Assembly (NCBI GenBank): GCA_003993805.1
Contig: RSEF01000005.1
Coordinates: 43,806,978-43,870,977 of the forward strand
Length of the DNA stretch: 64,000 bases
From: Himantopus leucocephalus
Lineage: Eukaryota > Chordata > Aves > Charadriiformes > Recurvirostridae
Reading direction: 5' to 3'
Shown: one piece after another, positions 10,956 through 24,110 of the stretch
How the letters are laid out: every line of letters starts with the position of its first letter
Numbering within the stretch: the stretch's first letter is position 1
Made by a program: the position numbers and the translations under genes
The notes under the pieces: model-generated
What the model was told of the DNA's origin: nothing
Database searches by the model: none
Seen by the model: only the letters and a program-made list of their open reading frames with translations

Positions 10956-13900
10956 GGAGTCGCTCCACAGATTAGTTTGGTCATGACTACATCTGAGGAC
11001 TGCTGTATATGGAGAGAGATCTTATGGCCATGTATGAATTAACCTGCATTCACTAGGTTTCATGAATTAACTGTATTATGAAATTATCTCAGCTGATTAA
11101 AGGTGTTTCCTTGTACCTGTGGATAGAATAGCTGCAAGTTGTCGAGGCAACTCTCAGCCTGGCTTGCTGTGCAGTTGAACTTATCAGAAGACAAGCCATT
11201 TTTGCCCAACAGATGGGGACAGAAGCATGCTAAAAGTCTTGCTGCAGTATACCTATCTTGTGAATCACAATTTCCCATGAGAAAGTACTGTCAGAGTGGC
11301 ACTTCTTGTCCTCTTTGAATTCCCATAATAAATACAAAATCACATGTGTCTTACTCTGCACTTCTGTGATTTTTGAATTATCAGTTTTCTTAGTCCACAT
11401 GCTATCCCTGCTATCGCACCCTGCTGGTTCCTCTGAAGATACTCTGATTCTTCCACTGTATTGCTGTAGTCAGTGGAGTTATAGTAGTGCAGACAAGTTG
11501 CTGGAACAAACTCAGATTTGGTCCTTGTGTCTTTGGATCCTTGTCTTTCTGTTGTGCCCGTTTGTATACTACTTCTCATGCCCTCATTGCAGTCTTCCTC
11601 ATCTGCCTTAGACCTTGATTTATTTCCACACCACCAGCCCTTGTGCTGCTCCACCCCAACAAAGGCTTCTGGTGGAATAGTTTGGCTTCAGAAAACTTAT
11701 TTGTCTTTTCTTTATTTATTTACTGGAAGTCCTCTGAGTTGTCCCAGCTGGTAATTGCTCACGTCATCTCTGTATCGATTGCTTTTAGAGCTGCTGAGCT
11801 CTTATTACTGCAGCTCACTGGGGAGAGAAAGAGAAGAGTGAAAGATCCAGGTCAGCATGGTCTCAACAAGATGAGTCTCATCAAATCTCTTTTCTCCCAG
11901 CTGCTGAATAACAGCTTTACTGGTTTTAAATAAAACAAGAAAATGAATGTGCAGTGTGGAGAATAGTAGGAGGAAAAGAGACAAAATCGTGTATGTTTTA
12001 CGGGAAATAAAGCTAGAGGATGGGGCCTGAGCTACCTGGGGCAGTGAGAAAAGCGGAGGATACCTAGCTGCAAGATGTGACAAAGTAGCGCTATGATTTT
12101 TCTCTCTCACTGTCAGAAACCTCTTCTCCAGTATAGTTCCAGTATAGTAAAGGAAAGAAAACAGTAACACAAGGAACCATTTTGCTGGTTATAGCACATG
12201 CAGGATGCGATACACTCTTTACAACCTGCTCACTTCGGAGATGTAATAAAAGAGCCTGAGAGGCTAAGTGTTACAATCTCTGATCATTAGATCTGAACCA
12301 GTTCCTCTTCATAGATATGTGTGCCTGTATCAAACGTTGCTGAATATAGGGCTCATGTCCTTTAAACAAACAAAAAAGTCTCAATTGTAGGTGTCTGTTG
12401 AGCAGTGTTGCCTATGTTAGTGAAATAAAAAGGTCGCTTGTGCCATTGATCTTGGTAGTGTTTAGCACAGTGATAGCTAAGACAGTTAGTTCATGTGGAG
12501 ATGGGTACTACATAGTGTGGGAAAGCTGACACAGCTGCCAGAGAGCAAAGATCAGAGTCCCAGCGTAGCCGTGTGCTAGCCACAAGCAGCCTCTCCTTCC
12601 TGGCTGATTTATGGCTGCAACCCATCTTCCTGTAACAGTGACAACTGAGAAGACTCTGGAGTACTGAGCCTGATATGAAGCTCTTTTAAGAGTTCTCATA
12701 TAAAGATCTGTAAGAGATCGATGGGCTAGAAATCTCACCAGAATGTATTTCCCTCAGGAAGTTGTCATCTTAATCTAATTTGGATTTGATCTGTCTGCTC
12801 CTTTACATGGTCCTTCTCTTCTCTACGGACATACTAGCACATAAACTTGGGGTTATCTAGCTCTGACAAACCCTTCTGCAGACGTCTACCTCCAGTGTTG
12901 TCCTAATCCAGGAAATACTTATTTCTGTTAAGAAAAAGCAGAACTTTTTTTAAGCTTTGTTCGAAAATTTAGTCTTTTCCTTAGTTCATCAAATTGGCCA
13001 GACATCTTTTCCCAAGTCTTGCATATCCACAGAGACAGTCCAATGGCCTAAGTGTTTATGGTTGATGCAGTTGCAGAATCTAGCACAGTTTGAGCAGCAC
13101 CACACTTACCCTTGAAGAGGGGTAGGTAAGGGGCATGCTGACCTGTGGGTACCCCAGGATATTTCCTTGAAGGACAGCTGACATTAGAAACCTGTGGATC
13201 TCGTTATGCTTGGCAATTCAGCTGTATTTCTCAATAGTTGTCTGTTTGTTTTGTGCGGAAGAGAATGTCTGTTTTTGTGGATGATTCTTTTTGTTGGAAT
13301 AGGGATAACTTGTACAATTTGCATGTTGAACTTTTTTGGGAGTATGAGGTTATGTTTTGAATTGAACTGTGTATTTGCTATTTTCTTCAGAGCAGAGAGG
13401 CAAAGCCTGTTCTTGGTATTGTACCAGTTGTCAGTGCTATGCATGTCTACTTTTGAGAACCTAGAAAGTGCCTCATTCTTATCACACAGGATTTTTTCCA
13501 GCTGTCATGTGCATGCGAACTTAATCACTTGACGGTGCCTTTCTGCTCCCCTTTCTTTTTTCTAACTGGAAGGCAATCTATAGTTAGTTAGAGTTAGGTA
13601 GCTAAAGTCAGTTCCACAAAAAAACCCTGCATTTCTTCAGTGTCTTTCTCTCTTCTATCAGTGTAACAAAATGGCTTCAAGTTGTGACTGGTATGCAGTA
13701 GCCGTCCTCCAAAATAGCTCTGTGCCATCCTGACTTCATAGCTTGGGGAAGGAAAATTGTAGCCCAGATGGCATCGTGCAGCAGCCAGACAAAAACCAAT
13801 TGCTTAAGTAGTGTGTTGGTTTCTTCTTGAATTGTGCAGCAGAAAGAGGGTTGGGGATTGTAAATGTTGCAATGGTATGCTACCGGGGCAGATGTCCAAT

Positions 13901-16900
13901 AAACACTGTTGGAGTTGTTGAGAGCACTGTGGGATTATGTACAGATACAGTTTGCTTGTTGAGCTCTTCTGTGCAGCTGGCTGCACTCCTGAAATCAGGT
14001 TTTCTTCTGCAGTTGTGCAAGGGGTCTGTGTGCACATGTGCGCATGTACGCAACCCATCACTATCTCCCAGCTATCATCAGGGGAAAAAAGTAACAAGTT
14101 GGGGGGATAAGTATTGGCTTTTGGCTCTTCCAAGATTTTCTGTATTTCTTTATTCTTCCTCAGACTTTCATCTTGCAACTGCATAGAAGTAGAAGCATGC
14201 AGACAAAGATTCTGCTGGGATCAGAGAGCCATGCTGGTTATTTTTTCATTTGCAGTTGTAATAAAGGCCTCATGTTTAAATGACACTTCTTTTCATACAG
14301 TGTAGTGCAAAGGAGACCCATCTTTTCTATAGAGGTGTTGCTTCAATGAGGTATATGAAATGAGAACTGTTGTTCCATTCAGAAAAGGCAGCCTGTTTGG
14401 TTCAGAGGTATAATACAAAGGAGATGTCAAACGAAAAGTTGAAATATGTCTTGCATATTAGGGACTATTATTCTCAAGTTTTAGATGCAATTTAGTAAGA
14501 AATGCTATAACGGGTGTTCCTTTGACACAGTCTTCTCTTAGACTATTCTTGGACTCTACAAAAGTCATTGGATTTGGAACTATCCAGGGTTTGCAAGATT
14601 TATTTATGATGAAAGCAAAGGTTTTACAAATGGCTTTCTTTGGTAGTGTCCCACTAGATACAAATTCAGGTTTGCTGTTAAGGGTACATCCTGTACAGCA
14701 TGAGGAGTGTCATATCCTGGTGTTCATGCATTGGCTTGGATAGACTTTGAGATGTCATTCTCCAACCAAAGCTGCTTCCTACAGTATTGTCTTCCTGTGC
14801 TGTAGACAACTGCTAGAAGGGAAACTGTGTCTGTGCGCCCTGTGAGGTAATGCACACTCCAGTGTGAATGGATGGAGGAAAAAGTGCTTTGCTACATGAA
14901 AAACTAAATGAGACAAAAGTGGTTTTTTGTTTCTTTGCACTGTTTCATTTGTCTACATGCCACGAATGATTTGCAGGAGTGTAAGCATTTGGCTTTTCTT
15001 CTAAGTGTTTAACAGATGCTTCCTGCTGTGGTTTGGTTTGGACAAGGTAGTATCCAGCCTGAACCAAAACAGAACTGCAACCTTTTAGGTGGGAACAATT
15101 TGGTAAGCTTTAAGGTGGAAGGGATGCCAGGTGGGCAGCTCTACATCTTCTGATTTATATTTTTTTAGTGACTTGGGATGGCAGCATGGGGTATAAACAG
15201 GTGAGAAGTTTCAGGTAAGTGCAGTGTCATGGGAGACATACAATTTGTATATATTTACTGTTTCTCCAGTGCCTTTGCAACCAGGAAACAAAACAGTTTC
15301 AGCATCCTGTTCTTTCTAGATGTTCACGTTCAAGCTGTCCTGCAACCTTGCTGGTCCTGCTGTGCGACACTTGTATGTGTCCTCACATTCTTTCTTCTTT
15401 CCTTACACACAGTCTCAAAATTAGTTAGTAGGGTTTGCTACTTAGAGCAGGCATTTGTGTGCTTGGGAGATGATTCTATTCCAGGAAGGTGGTATATTAA
15501 AGATTGAAATGGTAATTTTTGTTAAACTAAAATGGAAACTATGAAGCCCATCTCCCAGGTATGCTGCGTACGGCAGAGACTGAAGAAAAGAAGTCATTAC
15601 ATGAAAAACATGAAATCTGCAGCCAGTTTTCAGCCTCATCAGAAAGCTCAGATTGCTCCCACTGTATCTGAGGGTGTTATTTACACATAAGCATCATATG
15701 TAATGTAGAAGTGGAGTGATATTAATAGGGTAACGTTGGCTTGTAATGGCATTTAGCATGGGTGGGAGTGAGAGAGAGAACGGGTTTCCCACAGCGAGAT
15801 CTTGAGCTGCCACCACTAAAAAGACAGTTGGGTTCACAGGGCCCACTATATAATAGCACGATAGCGATTGTTCTGACAGGGAGTCTGTATTGTCAGAGTG
15901 TTGTTACTTTGGGTTGTCTAGGAAGATTATACCTTGCCAGACCAGCTGATGAGTTTTCATAGCAAATAAATGGCACAGCATAGTATCTGTTTCCCATTGT
16001 CCAGTAAATCTTCCCAGTTAGTTCCCTGAGTGCGTTTGGCAACTCTATTAGCTCACAGGAATGAGCCCCAGTGTTATCACCGAGCATAGTCCTGTTCTGT
16101 AAGGGCCTAGCTTCAGGTGGGAGCTCCTTGCCTGAGCGCTCACCAAGGCTGCAGGAATGCGCGTCAGTGCCGCAGAAAGCACAAGTACAACGTTGTCGCT
16201 GTGATCTAGGTGGTGGTAGGCTAAGTGGTTTTTCTTACTGACATAGCTTAATTTCTTTCCTTAAGAATATAGGCCTTGGGGCTGGAAAAGACGTATGGGT
16301 CACCGAGCCCATGCCATTGCTGTTGCAAGTAGCTGTGTCATTTAATTTCTTTCAATAGTAATACTGCTCTGTCTCTTAACTCATTGGATTTCTTCTACTG
16401 TGTTATTGAAAAGCTGCTATAGAACCCGAGTCCTGTAATGAGGAGTCACAGTTTCTAATTTGCATCCCATAGTGTATTTTTAGCCCGTGTGGAGCCATTT
16501 CTTTTTGGGCCAGTGTTATCCTTTAGCTTTACTTTTCTTTCTCTCTCTTTCTGCCTCTCTTTGCTTTAGGGAAATTTATGGGTAAGAAAAGGCTCAGCTT
16601 TTTAGCCTTCATTTTGTTAGCTAAATATTTGGGGTAACATAGGTGGAACATAAGACCTCCTGTTGTGCAATTGTTTCTGATTTTCATAACACACACCCTT
16701 TATCTTAGCATGGATAGAAACTGCTATGCCTTGAAAACCAAAAGACTTGTTCCGTAGGGGAAATTAAATTGGCTTACTTCAGATGCAGACTAATGTTAAA
16801 TAACGCTTTAGGAAAATGTACACAACCCCCCAGCCACCATCTCTCTCTTTCTCATTTTAACTGTGTAGCAATGCTGCATAAATGTNCTTTCTTTCTGGTT

Positions 16901-19794
16901 TTTTTTTTTTTGAGTTGAAATTTCTCTTTGGTAATATTAACTTTTAAAGGGTCCATAAGGACAGTAATGGCACAGATGGAGGCTGAATTCCATCTTACAG
17001 GTTGCTGTTGCCTGGTTGCAGAGTTTTCTGTAAAATTGGGTTAACAGGACACCATACAAGATCTGGTTGTATTTTGACAGCTATTTCTTTCCAAAGCAGG
17101 GATGAAAAAATGTTTCTTTTCTTTCCTATTAATGAAAGCTTAACATTGGCACCACAGTTTGGGGTGAAAAACATGTCAGGGGGACCTTAGAGCTATCACA
17201 GGAGCTGTGATACTCTTTATGCCAGTGATTTGTTTTTTTCAGCTAGCCTTTCAAAGTGTTTTCAAAGTATTGGGGGGAAGAAAGAGTTGCACAGTGAAGT
17301 AACCCCTGCAACTTTTTTCACTTTGGATTTACGTTTGTGTGTATCTCACGCTGAGCAGATGCTTATCCTTTGCAAGGACTGTATCCTCAGCCCAACAGTT
17401 ACAGTAAGACTTTGGTTTTTGCTGTTACGCTGTTTAAAACAGAATAACTAGAAGGTTTTCATTAAAAAGGAATGAATTCAGACTTACGCAGAGATCACTG
17501 AAGTCTTAGAGCTGATTCTCCTGCTTCTTAAAACAGTATAAATAAAGACTTTGCATCACTGTAAGCACAGTGAAGAAAGAACACAACTTCCACTGTACTC
17601 TGGTCAGGTCTGAAGCAAAAGTGTTGCCGTTCATGATGTACCATTTCAAAATGAACAGAAGTCTCAAAAGTTATAGCTGGTAACGATTGCCATAGCTGCC
17701 TCCCCCTGCCCGACAACAAAAGGTAGGACTGCAAAATCCCAAATGTGCCATAAGCAACCATAGCTCATTTTTTTTATCTCGATGTGTATTAATTCTGGCT
17801 TGCCTTACAGTAACTGAGGATGTGTATGGGTTCTATTCCCTAGTGCATTTAGGTCTTTGCATGTTGTTTTCAATCATTTATCTTTGATTTAAATTTTACT
17901 TTAATCGACTCTCTCTCCCAGAGTGGGCGTGTCACGGTCATGGGAACTTTTTCACAGATCAAATTCCAATATTAACACCACCAAGAGTATTTCTTTAAGG
18001 TTACAGACCTGCATTTCTATCCTCAGTAAGAAACCTCTCATGCTTCGGCATTTAAATAAGCTGAGGGTTTGTCAGAGTGCAGGTGACTGACTGCTGTGGA
18101 AATTGGTGAGTTTGAGATAGCAAAAACTGAAGAATATTAAATACAGACAAAGATAGCCAACTGCCCATAGTGTGTTGTTAATAAAGTTTTAACACTGCCA
18201 AATGCTCTAGCTCATCATCACAACATTCAGTGGAGATGCTTGAAGACCATAATCAAATTCTCTTGTTCAGTTGAGAGTGTAACCAGGGCTGAAATTCTTA
18301 AATTAGACCTTCCTGCAAGATGTCTTTTATTCCTCACTGTTTCACACTGTAAATGGCTATGGAAAATAATACCTCATCACTGTAAAAAATCTCATGGAAC
18401 TTTGTCAAAATTTCTTGCTCATGGTAAGCTGGTCTTGCAATAAAAGGTTAAGAGGATGATGTACATATACAGTTACAGCAAATCACAGCCATTTTCCTTA
18501 AGCTGCTTCTTAAAAATGGTTAGTGGCTTTGGGAGGGAAGAGTAAGGACTAGGTTGTAGGTGAGTGACAGAGAAAAAAGAGGACTACAGTGGTAAATTCC
18601 TTCCCCTTTTGCTTTCTAATAACTACTTGGCTCTAACGCAGCCTCTTTTTTCTGCTCAAAGTGGAGACTGGGGATTTGAAGTCAAGCACAGCCATCTTAA
18701 ACATAACCCAAAGTTTAAATCCAGGATCAGCTAGAATTCTGGATGACAAATTCAAAGTGTTTGGGTGACAGACACTTCCGTTGTCTGTCTTTAGCCATTG
18801 ATCCTGGATATAACAAACATTATAGAACTTCTCCCTGCTCTGTGTTCTTCTCCATTTGTACTGTTTAAAATTCCTTGAGATGACTCCTTTGAAGAGTTTC
18901 TGCACATTTCCTCTCAGCTGCACCAGGTTGGTATAAATTGCTCTTTCCAGTACTAAAGTTGCTCAGTAAGGCATCTTATGTCCTCTGTGTCACAGCATGT
19001 GCAGGGGAAGTAGAAAGGATTTTTGTATGACTGAAACCCATCTCTTGCGCCATGCACTCCGAGTGACACGCTGGCATCCTTCCTGCTGCTTTCTGCTAAT
19101 TACTTTTTGAAGCAGATCATAAAGAAGTTTCAGTGCTTTCATCTGCTATTATTGCCTTTGGACCAGGCATGTGGGTTAAAGTCAGGCTAATCAGGTTGGC
19201 CTGGAGGCCTGCTATAAGCACTCCCTGACTTGTAATCCTTTGTCACTTCCTCAGCAGGCTGGATGTTCTCTTCTGTCCAGGAAGTCCACTGTGGTATTTC
19301 TGTTGAACACTGCTGTGCCATCATGGTAGGGCATTCAGGTCCTCAGGACCTCAGTGGGGCTCCACTTCATTGCATAAAAGCAATTTGTAGCTGACCGGTT
19401 GTATCTGTCCCTGTTGTATATCTACAGGTAATGTGGGTCAGATTGGTTTAAGGATTGCTTCCACTCAGAAAATCAAGAGTCCAAGGTTTGCTGCCTTGGG
19501 ATTTGGAGCTCCATAACACATTCACGTAGGGCAGGGACTGTCACCTGGTCATAATCAGGAAATCATCTGCTGGTCACAGAGGTACCTGAGCTTTGTGATA
19601 GGTAGCAGCTCCAAGCTCCTGCAGAATTTCCCCCCAAAAAATCTTTGTTTTTCCACTACTCTAAGTGCTGCAGTGCAGCCCAGAGTTTCAGGTGATCTTA
19701 TGCTGACAAATATGCTACCGGTACTCTTCTAACAGTGTTACTTATCGGATCCTGTCATCCTGATGGATTCAGAAAGAACATTAAGATTTTGTAT
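10956..19794. other. Unique noncoding DNA, about 8.8 kb
   Basis: Long AT-rich stretch without recognisable repeats or genes. It holds an isolated N at 16886, a T13 run at about 16899-16911, and a weak CR1-like phrase near 16275-16310 that I did not accept. The open frames are short, overlap on both strands and lack bias. Confidence 0.5.
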
Positions 19795-19811
19795 TGACAT
19801 GAGTCATGTCA
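19795..19811. promoter_or_regulatory. 17-bp palindrome centred on a consensus AP-1 site
   Basis: TGACATGA (19795-19802), G, TCATGTCA (19804-19811) is a perfect inverted repeat with 8-base arms. Its centre, TGAGTCA at 19800-19806, is the exact AP-1/TRE heptamer bound by Fos/Jun and related bZIP proteins. The extended symmetry beyond the heptamer recalls the layout of longer bZIP elements, but the outer bases do not match the MAF element. Just to the right, 19812-19830 holds two imperfect CCCATTTG copies. Confidence 0.4.
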
Positions 19812-22800
19812 CCCATTTGACCCATTTGGTCACCTCTAAAACCAGATGTCATAGCAGATTAACAACGTACAGAGGCACTACACTTCAGTATAGGGCAATG
19901 AATTGAAGGTAGTGAGAGAGGATGTTCCTGAACAGATATGAAAAGAAAATGTCAGGGCTAGGCTGGAAGAGGGGAGGTGTTGAGTGCTGATTTTTTCAGG
20001 ACTTTGCATGTGTGTCTCCTTCATCTAGGAAAGCTGTTAATATCCTTGATCTTTTCTGCCCACAAAGAACCTCTGGGTCTCATCCCTAGCAGACATGTAT
20101 CCAGCTGCATAAAAGTTTGAATGAATATGCCTTTGGAAAAAAATCCTGCTTCTTGACTCTTCAAAAAGGGAGAAGGTTGACTTCCCATTCACAGTCACTA
20201 ACAAATGTTTGCAGTCAATCACCCACTCACAGTCCGAGTAGGAAGATGTGGTTCAGATATACAATAGGCTGTCTGCTGGGAAACCAATCAGTCAGCAAAG
20301 CTGCCTTTTCTCGTTTTTCTTTTTTTCAACAGACTCACCTTCCTTCCCAGAAAGGAGGAGGAGGAGGAAGAAACCTACACAGTGGGAAATTGTGCAAAAA
20401 CAGTTTTATTGTCTTCTGGCCAGTTTTAAGGAAAAGAGCAAAGGCATGTGGGATTGCTTCAGTTTGGCAATGTTGGAAAAAGACTTGTCCCACTCTGACA
20501 CTATCTTACAACTTTTGATCTGGACCGAACGGGGGAAGGAAAGAGAAAGGCAGTTAATTTAAAAACTCACTTTCCTCAAGGCTCCTGTGGAGTTATTTCA
20601 AACAAATGAATTTAAAAGCTCATGATCTGTAGTTACATTGGGGTAGTACTCATATGGCTGCTGTAGACATATGATCAGACTTTTCACAAATAGGGAAACA
20701 CACAGAGAAAAACAGGCAGCCATAGAGATGAACCATATGCTGCAGAGTAATGTATGTGGACTTACTGACACAGAGACAATGTGTAGATATGAAAACAGTT
20801 ACCTGACAAAGGCTATGAAGATGCTTGGAAGGCATATATTCACTTCCCATGTAGGCAGCCTGTCTATATCCTAATCTGTAGGCATTATTGTGACATAGCC
20901 AGTCTCACTAGAGTAGATACCTCTCACAATCCACTGAGGTCCTCTGATGGTATGAGAAACAAACTCTTCCTTTATTTGGATTTCATTCCTTTCCACAGTG
21001 AATATCCTCCAAAATGATAGCAAGGCAGGGGCTCCAGGCCACCAACACAACTAAATGAAGAAGAAAATCTTTTCCGATGTACAACCTTACCACATGCCTG
21101 TCTTTTTCTGATCAGGACATAGGTAATAACAAATTATTGTCTGGTACGTCTCCAGGCAGAAAACAGTCAGAGAAGATCAATATATGGTCTGTCTAATAGC
21201 TGAAATATTTTGATTAGAAGCATTTCATGTCCTAATTGATCTACAAGGAAACAGCTTGTTTTGACCTATATTAGAGCTGCTGCTATGTCATCTAGGTAAT
21301 GGGTCAGATTTGCAGGTCTCAAGCAATTTTGAACTAATGGTTTGAAGAAGCTTTGTGATCATTCGTGATCTAAACTGCACAGCTTTTTCCCATTTTGTGC
21401 AGAATACAGCTGATTATCAAAGGTACTGACTATTTCTCTGTTCTTATTCATCAAAAATTTTTGCCTCTGTTTATCACGTAAATTAACTTTCTGCTTCTAG
21501 ACAATTAAGCTGTGACTCTGTTTTCTTTGCATACCTCCTATATGCAATTTAGAATCAAGATCACTTCACCTGCAGAACTCACCTGTCCCCCTCCTATATC
21601 CCTGAACCTCAGGGTTCTTCAATGTCACCTTGTTGGCAGTGCACTGCATCACCCCTATATAGCTACAGTTTCAGCTTAGCTGTTTGCATACACTCTTGTT
21701 TCTGGTAAAGCTATTAAAAATAAGAGGAATGATACAAATATACAGCTGCTTTGTCTGCTTCCCCATTAGGTGGGAGTATCTCTAAGCTTATCTTTTGTAG
21801 ATGATTTACTCAGAGGAGAGTTTGGTTTAGTGATTCTATTTTTTGGGGTTTTTTTCTTTGCTTGAATGAAGATGACTTTTGCTTGGTTATTTGTGGAGGA
21901 AGGCGGGAACAAAGGAAATAAGCTGTATTTTGTCTAATCCACCCTTAAAACTTTTTCCTGTCCACTATAAATTGCGTGCTTAGATCTGTGAGAAATAGAT
22001 GCATCTATACATACTCAGCAACAACCAATAGCAGCACCAGCATCACCTATTCAAGAAGCAGAACGTGTAACAGTCTCTGTGTTGTGCATCTGTGGGAGGG
22101 CAAATAGAATCAGAGAAGAGTGAGAGGTCCATATTTTTTCCTTTAATATGGCCAGGTTTTATGCTTATGAATTACAGTGAGAAGTTTCTTGCACTTGGGA
22201 GGCAGGGAGGCTGAGGAGGGACCAGTAGCCTCAGAGCATGCAATAGACCTCGTACCTTGGCAGTAGCAGTCGTTGCCTGAAGATGCATGGATAATCACTG
22301 TGAACTTTCATAGAGTATTTAAACTTCAGGGGTTTGAGTTGGAAGGTACAAAGGTCTTGGACTGGAAGTCAAGGAAGAGTGCACCTTGCTAGAAAAAGGA
22401 CATTTTGATGTACTTAGTAACTTTTCGAACAAAAGTCATGGTGAAAATTAAAACTAAGGTGAGTTATGTGTCCAGGGCTTGAGATTGAAGCAGCAGGGAT
22501 GGTGGAAGGCTAAGGTATGTTTCCAAAGCTAGCAGGAAGGTTTGAAACAGCAGAAATGGTTTGCCAGAACTGAGGCAGGAATGATCAAGTACTGGAATGG
22601 CAGGTCGGGACTCACGTGCATAGAGCATTGTAACACACTCAACCAGACGTATTACAGTACAGCAACATCGTAAGGTTGAAGCAACATTACCATGGAAGTA
22701 ATAGCAATGAGTATTGAGTGGGGAAAAGCTACATGGGCAATGTTGAAGGTACGACTGAGCTGAAAAACAAAGGATGCTGCAAATAAGTTGCAGCATACGC

Positions 22801-23954
22801 CTGAAGTATTACCACATTGCTTATGTGTCCTGTGTCTGTCTACAGCTAGCCCTATCCACCTGTAATTTGTCTGAACAAACCTTCTCACCTGCAAAGAAAA
22901 ATATTCCTCCCCATCGTTTTTTTAAAAAAAAACAAAACAAAAAAGATAGGTGAATACTGTTTTGGAAGAGAATACAGTACTCCGTGAAAACAATACCGCA
23001 GCCTGGCTTCCCCACCTCAGCATCAGTCTCAAAATGCCTATTCCCCTGCACTGGCTTTCCTTTGAACTTGACTTTGCCCATAAACTGTTCCGGCAATAGC
23101 TGTGTGTGTTGTGTAGCTTTCCTGGAACTTACTGGCTGTTCGTGTTTGCAGAGAGACAGCTGCTCTTTCAGTGATGATGGCTGTAAAATGAAAAGATTAA
23201 GCCAGTTACATCTTTGTAGTTCTGTGTACTGTAAGCAATGTCAGCCACAAGTCTCTGAAGGTATCATAAAGAGACAATCAATTACCTGGAAGAATAGATG
23301 GATGTGCAAATACTGTTTGTTGTCATTAGAGAGTTACTTTCTACTTATACTACTTTTTAGGCGTTTAATTTTCCTTTGCCTGCTGTGGCATAATGCCAAC
23401 AGTATTACAGGAGAAGCAGGCTAGATGGTCAAGGTTGGCTGCTCAGCAATTAATTCCTTGTCATTCTAATTGCTTAGTATACAAAAGTGAATTTGAAACA
23501 AATTTTAGGCAAAAAGAAAACTCAATGCATCTTTGAAATAATGAAAGAAATAACTGCAATATCCTTACTTTCAGTCTCTGCAAATAAAACTCCACTGGAG
23601 ATGTGAATTCATCCAGTCTTCTCTCTCGAAAACCATTCTGAGTGTAACCACCAAGAAAGGAAAAGAATTGGTAGGGTGAATAAAAGGTTATTAAAACGAG
23701 GAAAGAACAGCAATTAAAGAAAAGGAAAATGCAGATACTGCTTAGGGGGAGAAACTTCCTGCTGTTGAGATTCAGCAAATTGGGGAATGTAAACGCTTAA
23801 ATGCTACAGTGGTTTCCCTTGTGTTTGTGCTACAGATTTGGGATTTTTGCCACTTTCCTTTGTATTGCTAATAATTTGAATACTATAAAACAAAACAGGA
23901 CAAAGCATTAGGAAATACACTAAATAATTAAGATGTTCTGAATTTCTGTCATCT
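19812..23954. other. Unique noncoding DNA, about 4.1 kb
   Basis: A short AGG-rich run lies at 20351-20371. An A/T-rich patch with a long A-run is near 22919-22945. Open frames at 20117-20518 and 22984-23424 (+) are long for this DNA, but their peptides are rich in C, S, F and L and have no bounded exon signals. I did not call them. Confidence 0.5.
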
Positions 23955-24110
23955 CTTTCACCTGAGGACTTCGAAGTGCTTCGTAAGCAAAGTACTTCAT
24001 AAACATCAGATCCTCCCTGAGGAAATGATAACCTGTCTTAGTAACGGAGAATCTAAGGTGCCTGGTAGAAGACAGACAGTCTTGCACTGGGAGAGTGGTA
24101 GATGAAATAA
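23955..24110 (+). repeat. Probable MIR-type SINE relic
   Basis: The sequence runs through blocks in the order expected of a MIR: a GTGCTTCGTAAGCAAAG-like phrase, a CATCAGATCCTCCCTGAGG-like phrase, then GGAGAATCTAAGGTGCCTGG, where ATGAGGAAACTGAGGCAC is expected. The match is diverged and was judged by eye. Ancient MIRs are known at low density in bird genomes. Confidence 0.35.

Noticed and set aside
16260..16330. Phrase GGGGCTGGAAAAGACGTATGGGTCA resembling a CR1 or L3 3' end in layout
   Set aside because: Too short and diverged, with no continuing similarity on either side.
22984..23424. 146-codon + frame with many cysteines
   Set aside because: No domain pattern in the cysteine spacing, no exon signals, AT-rich composition like the flanks.
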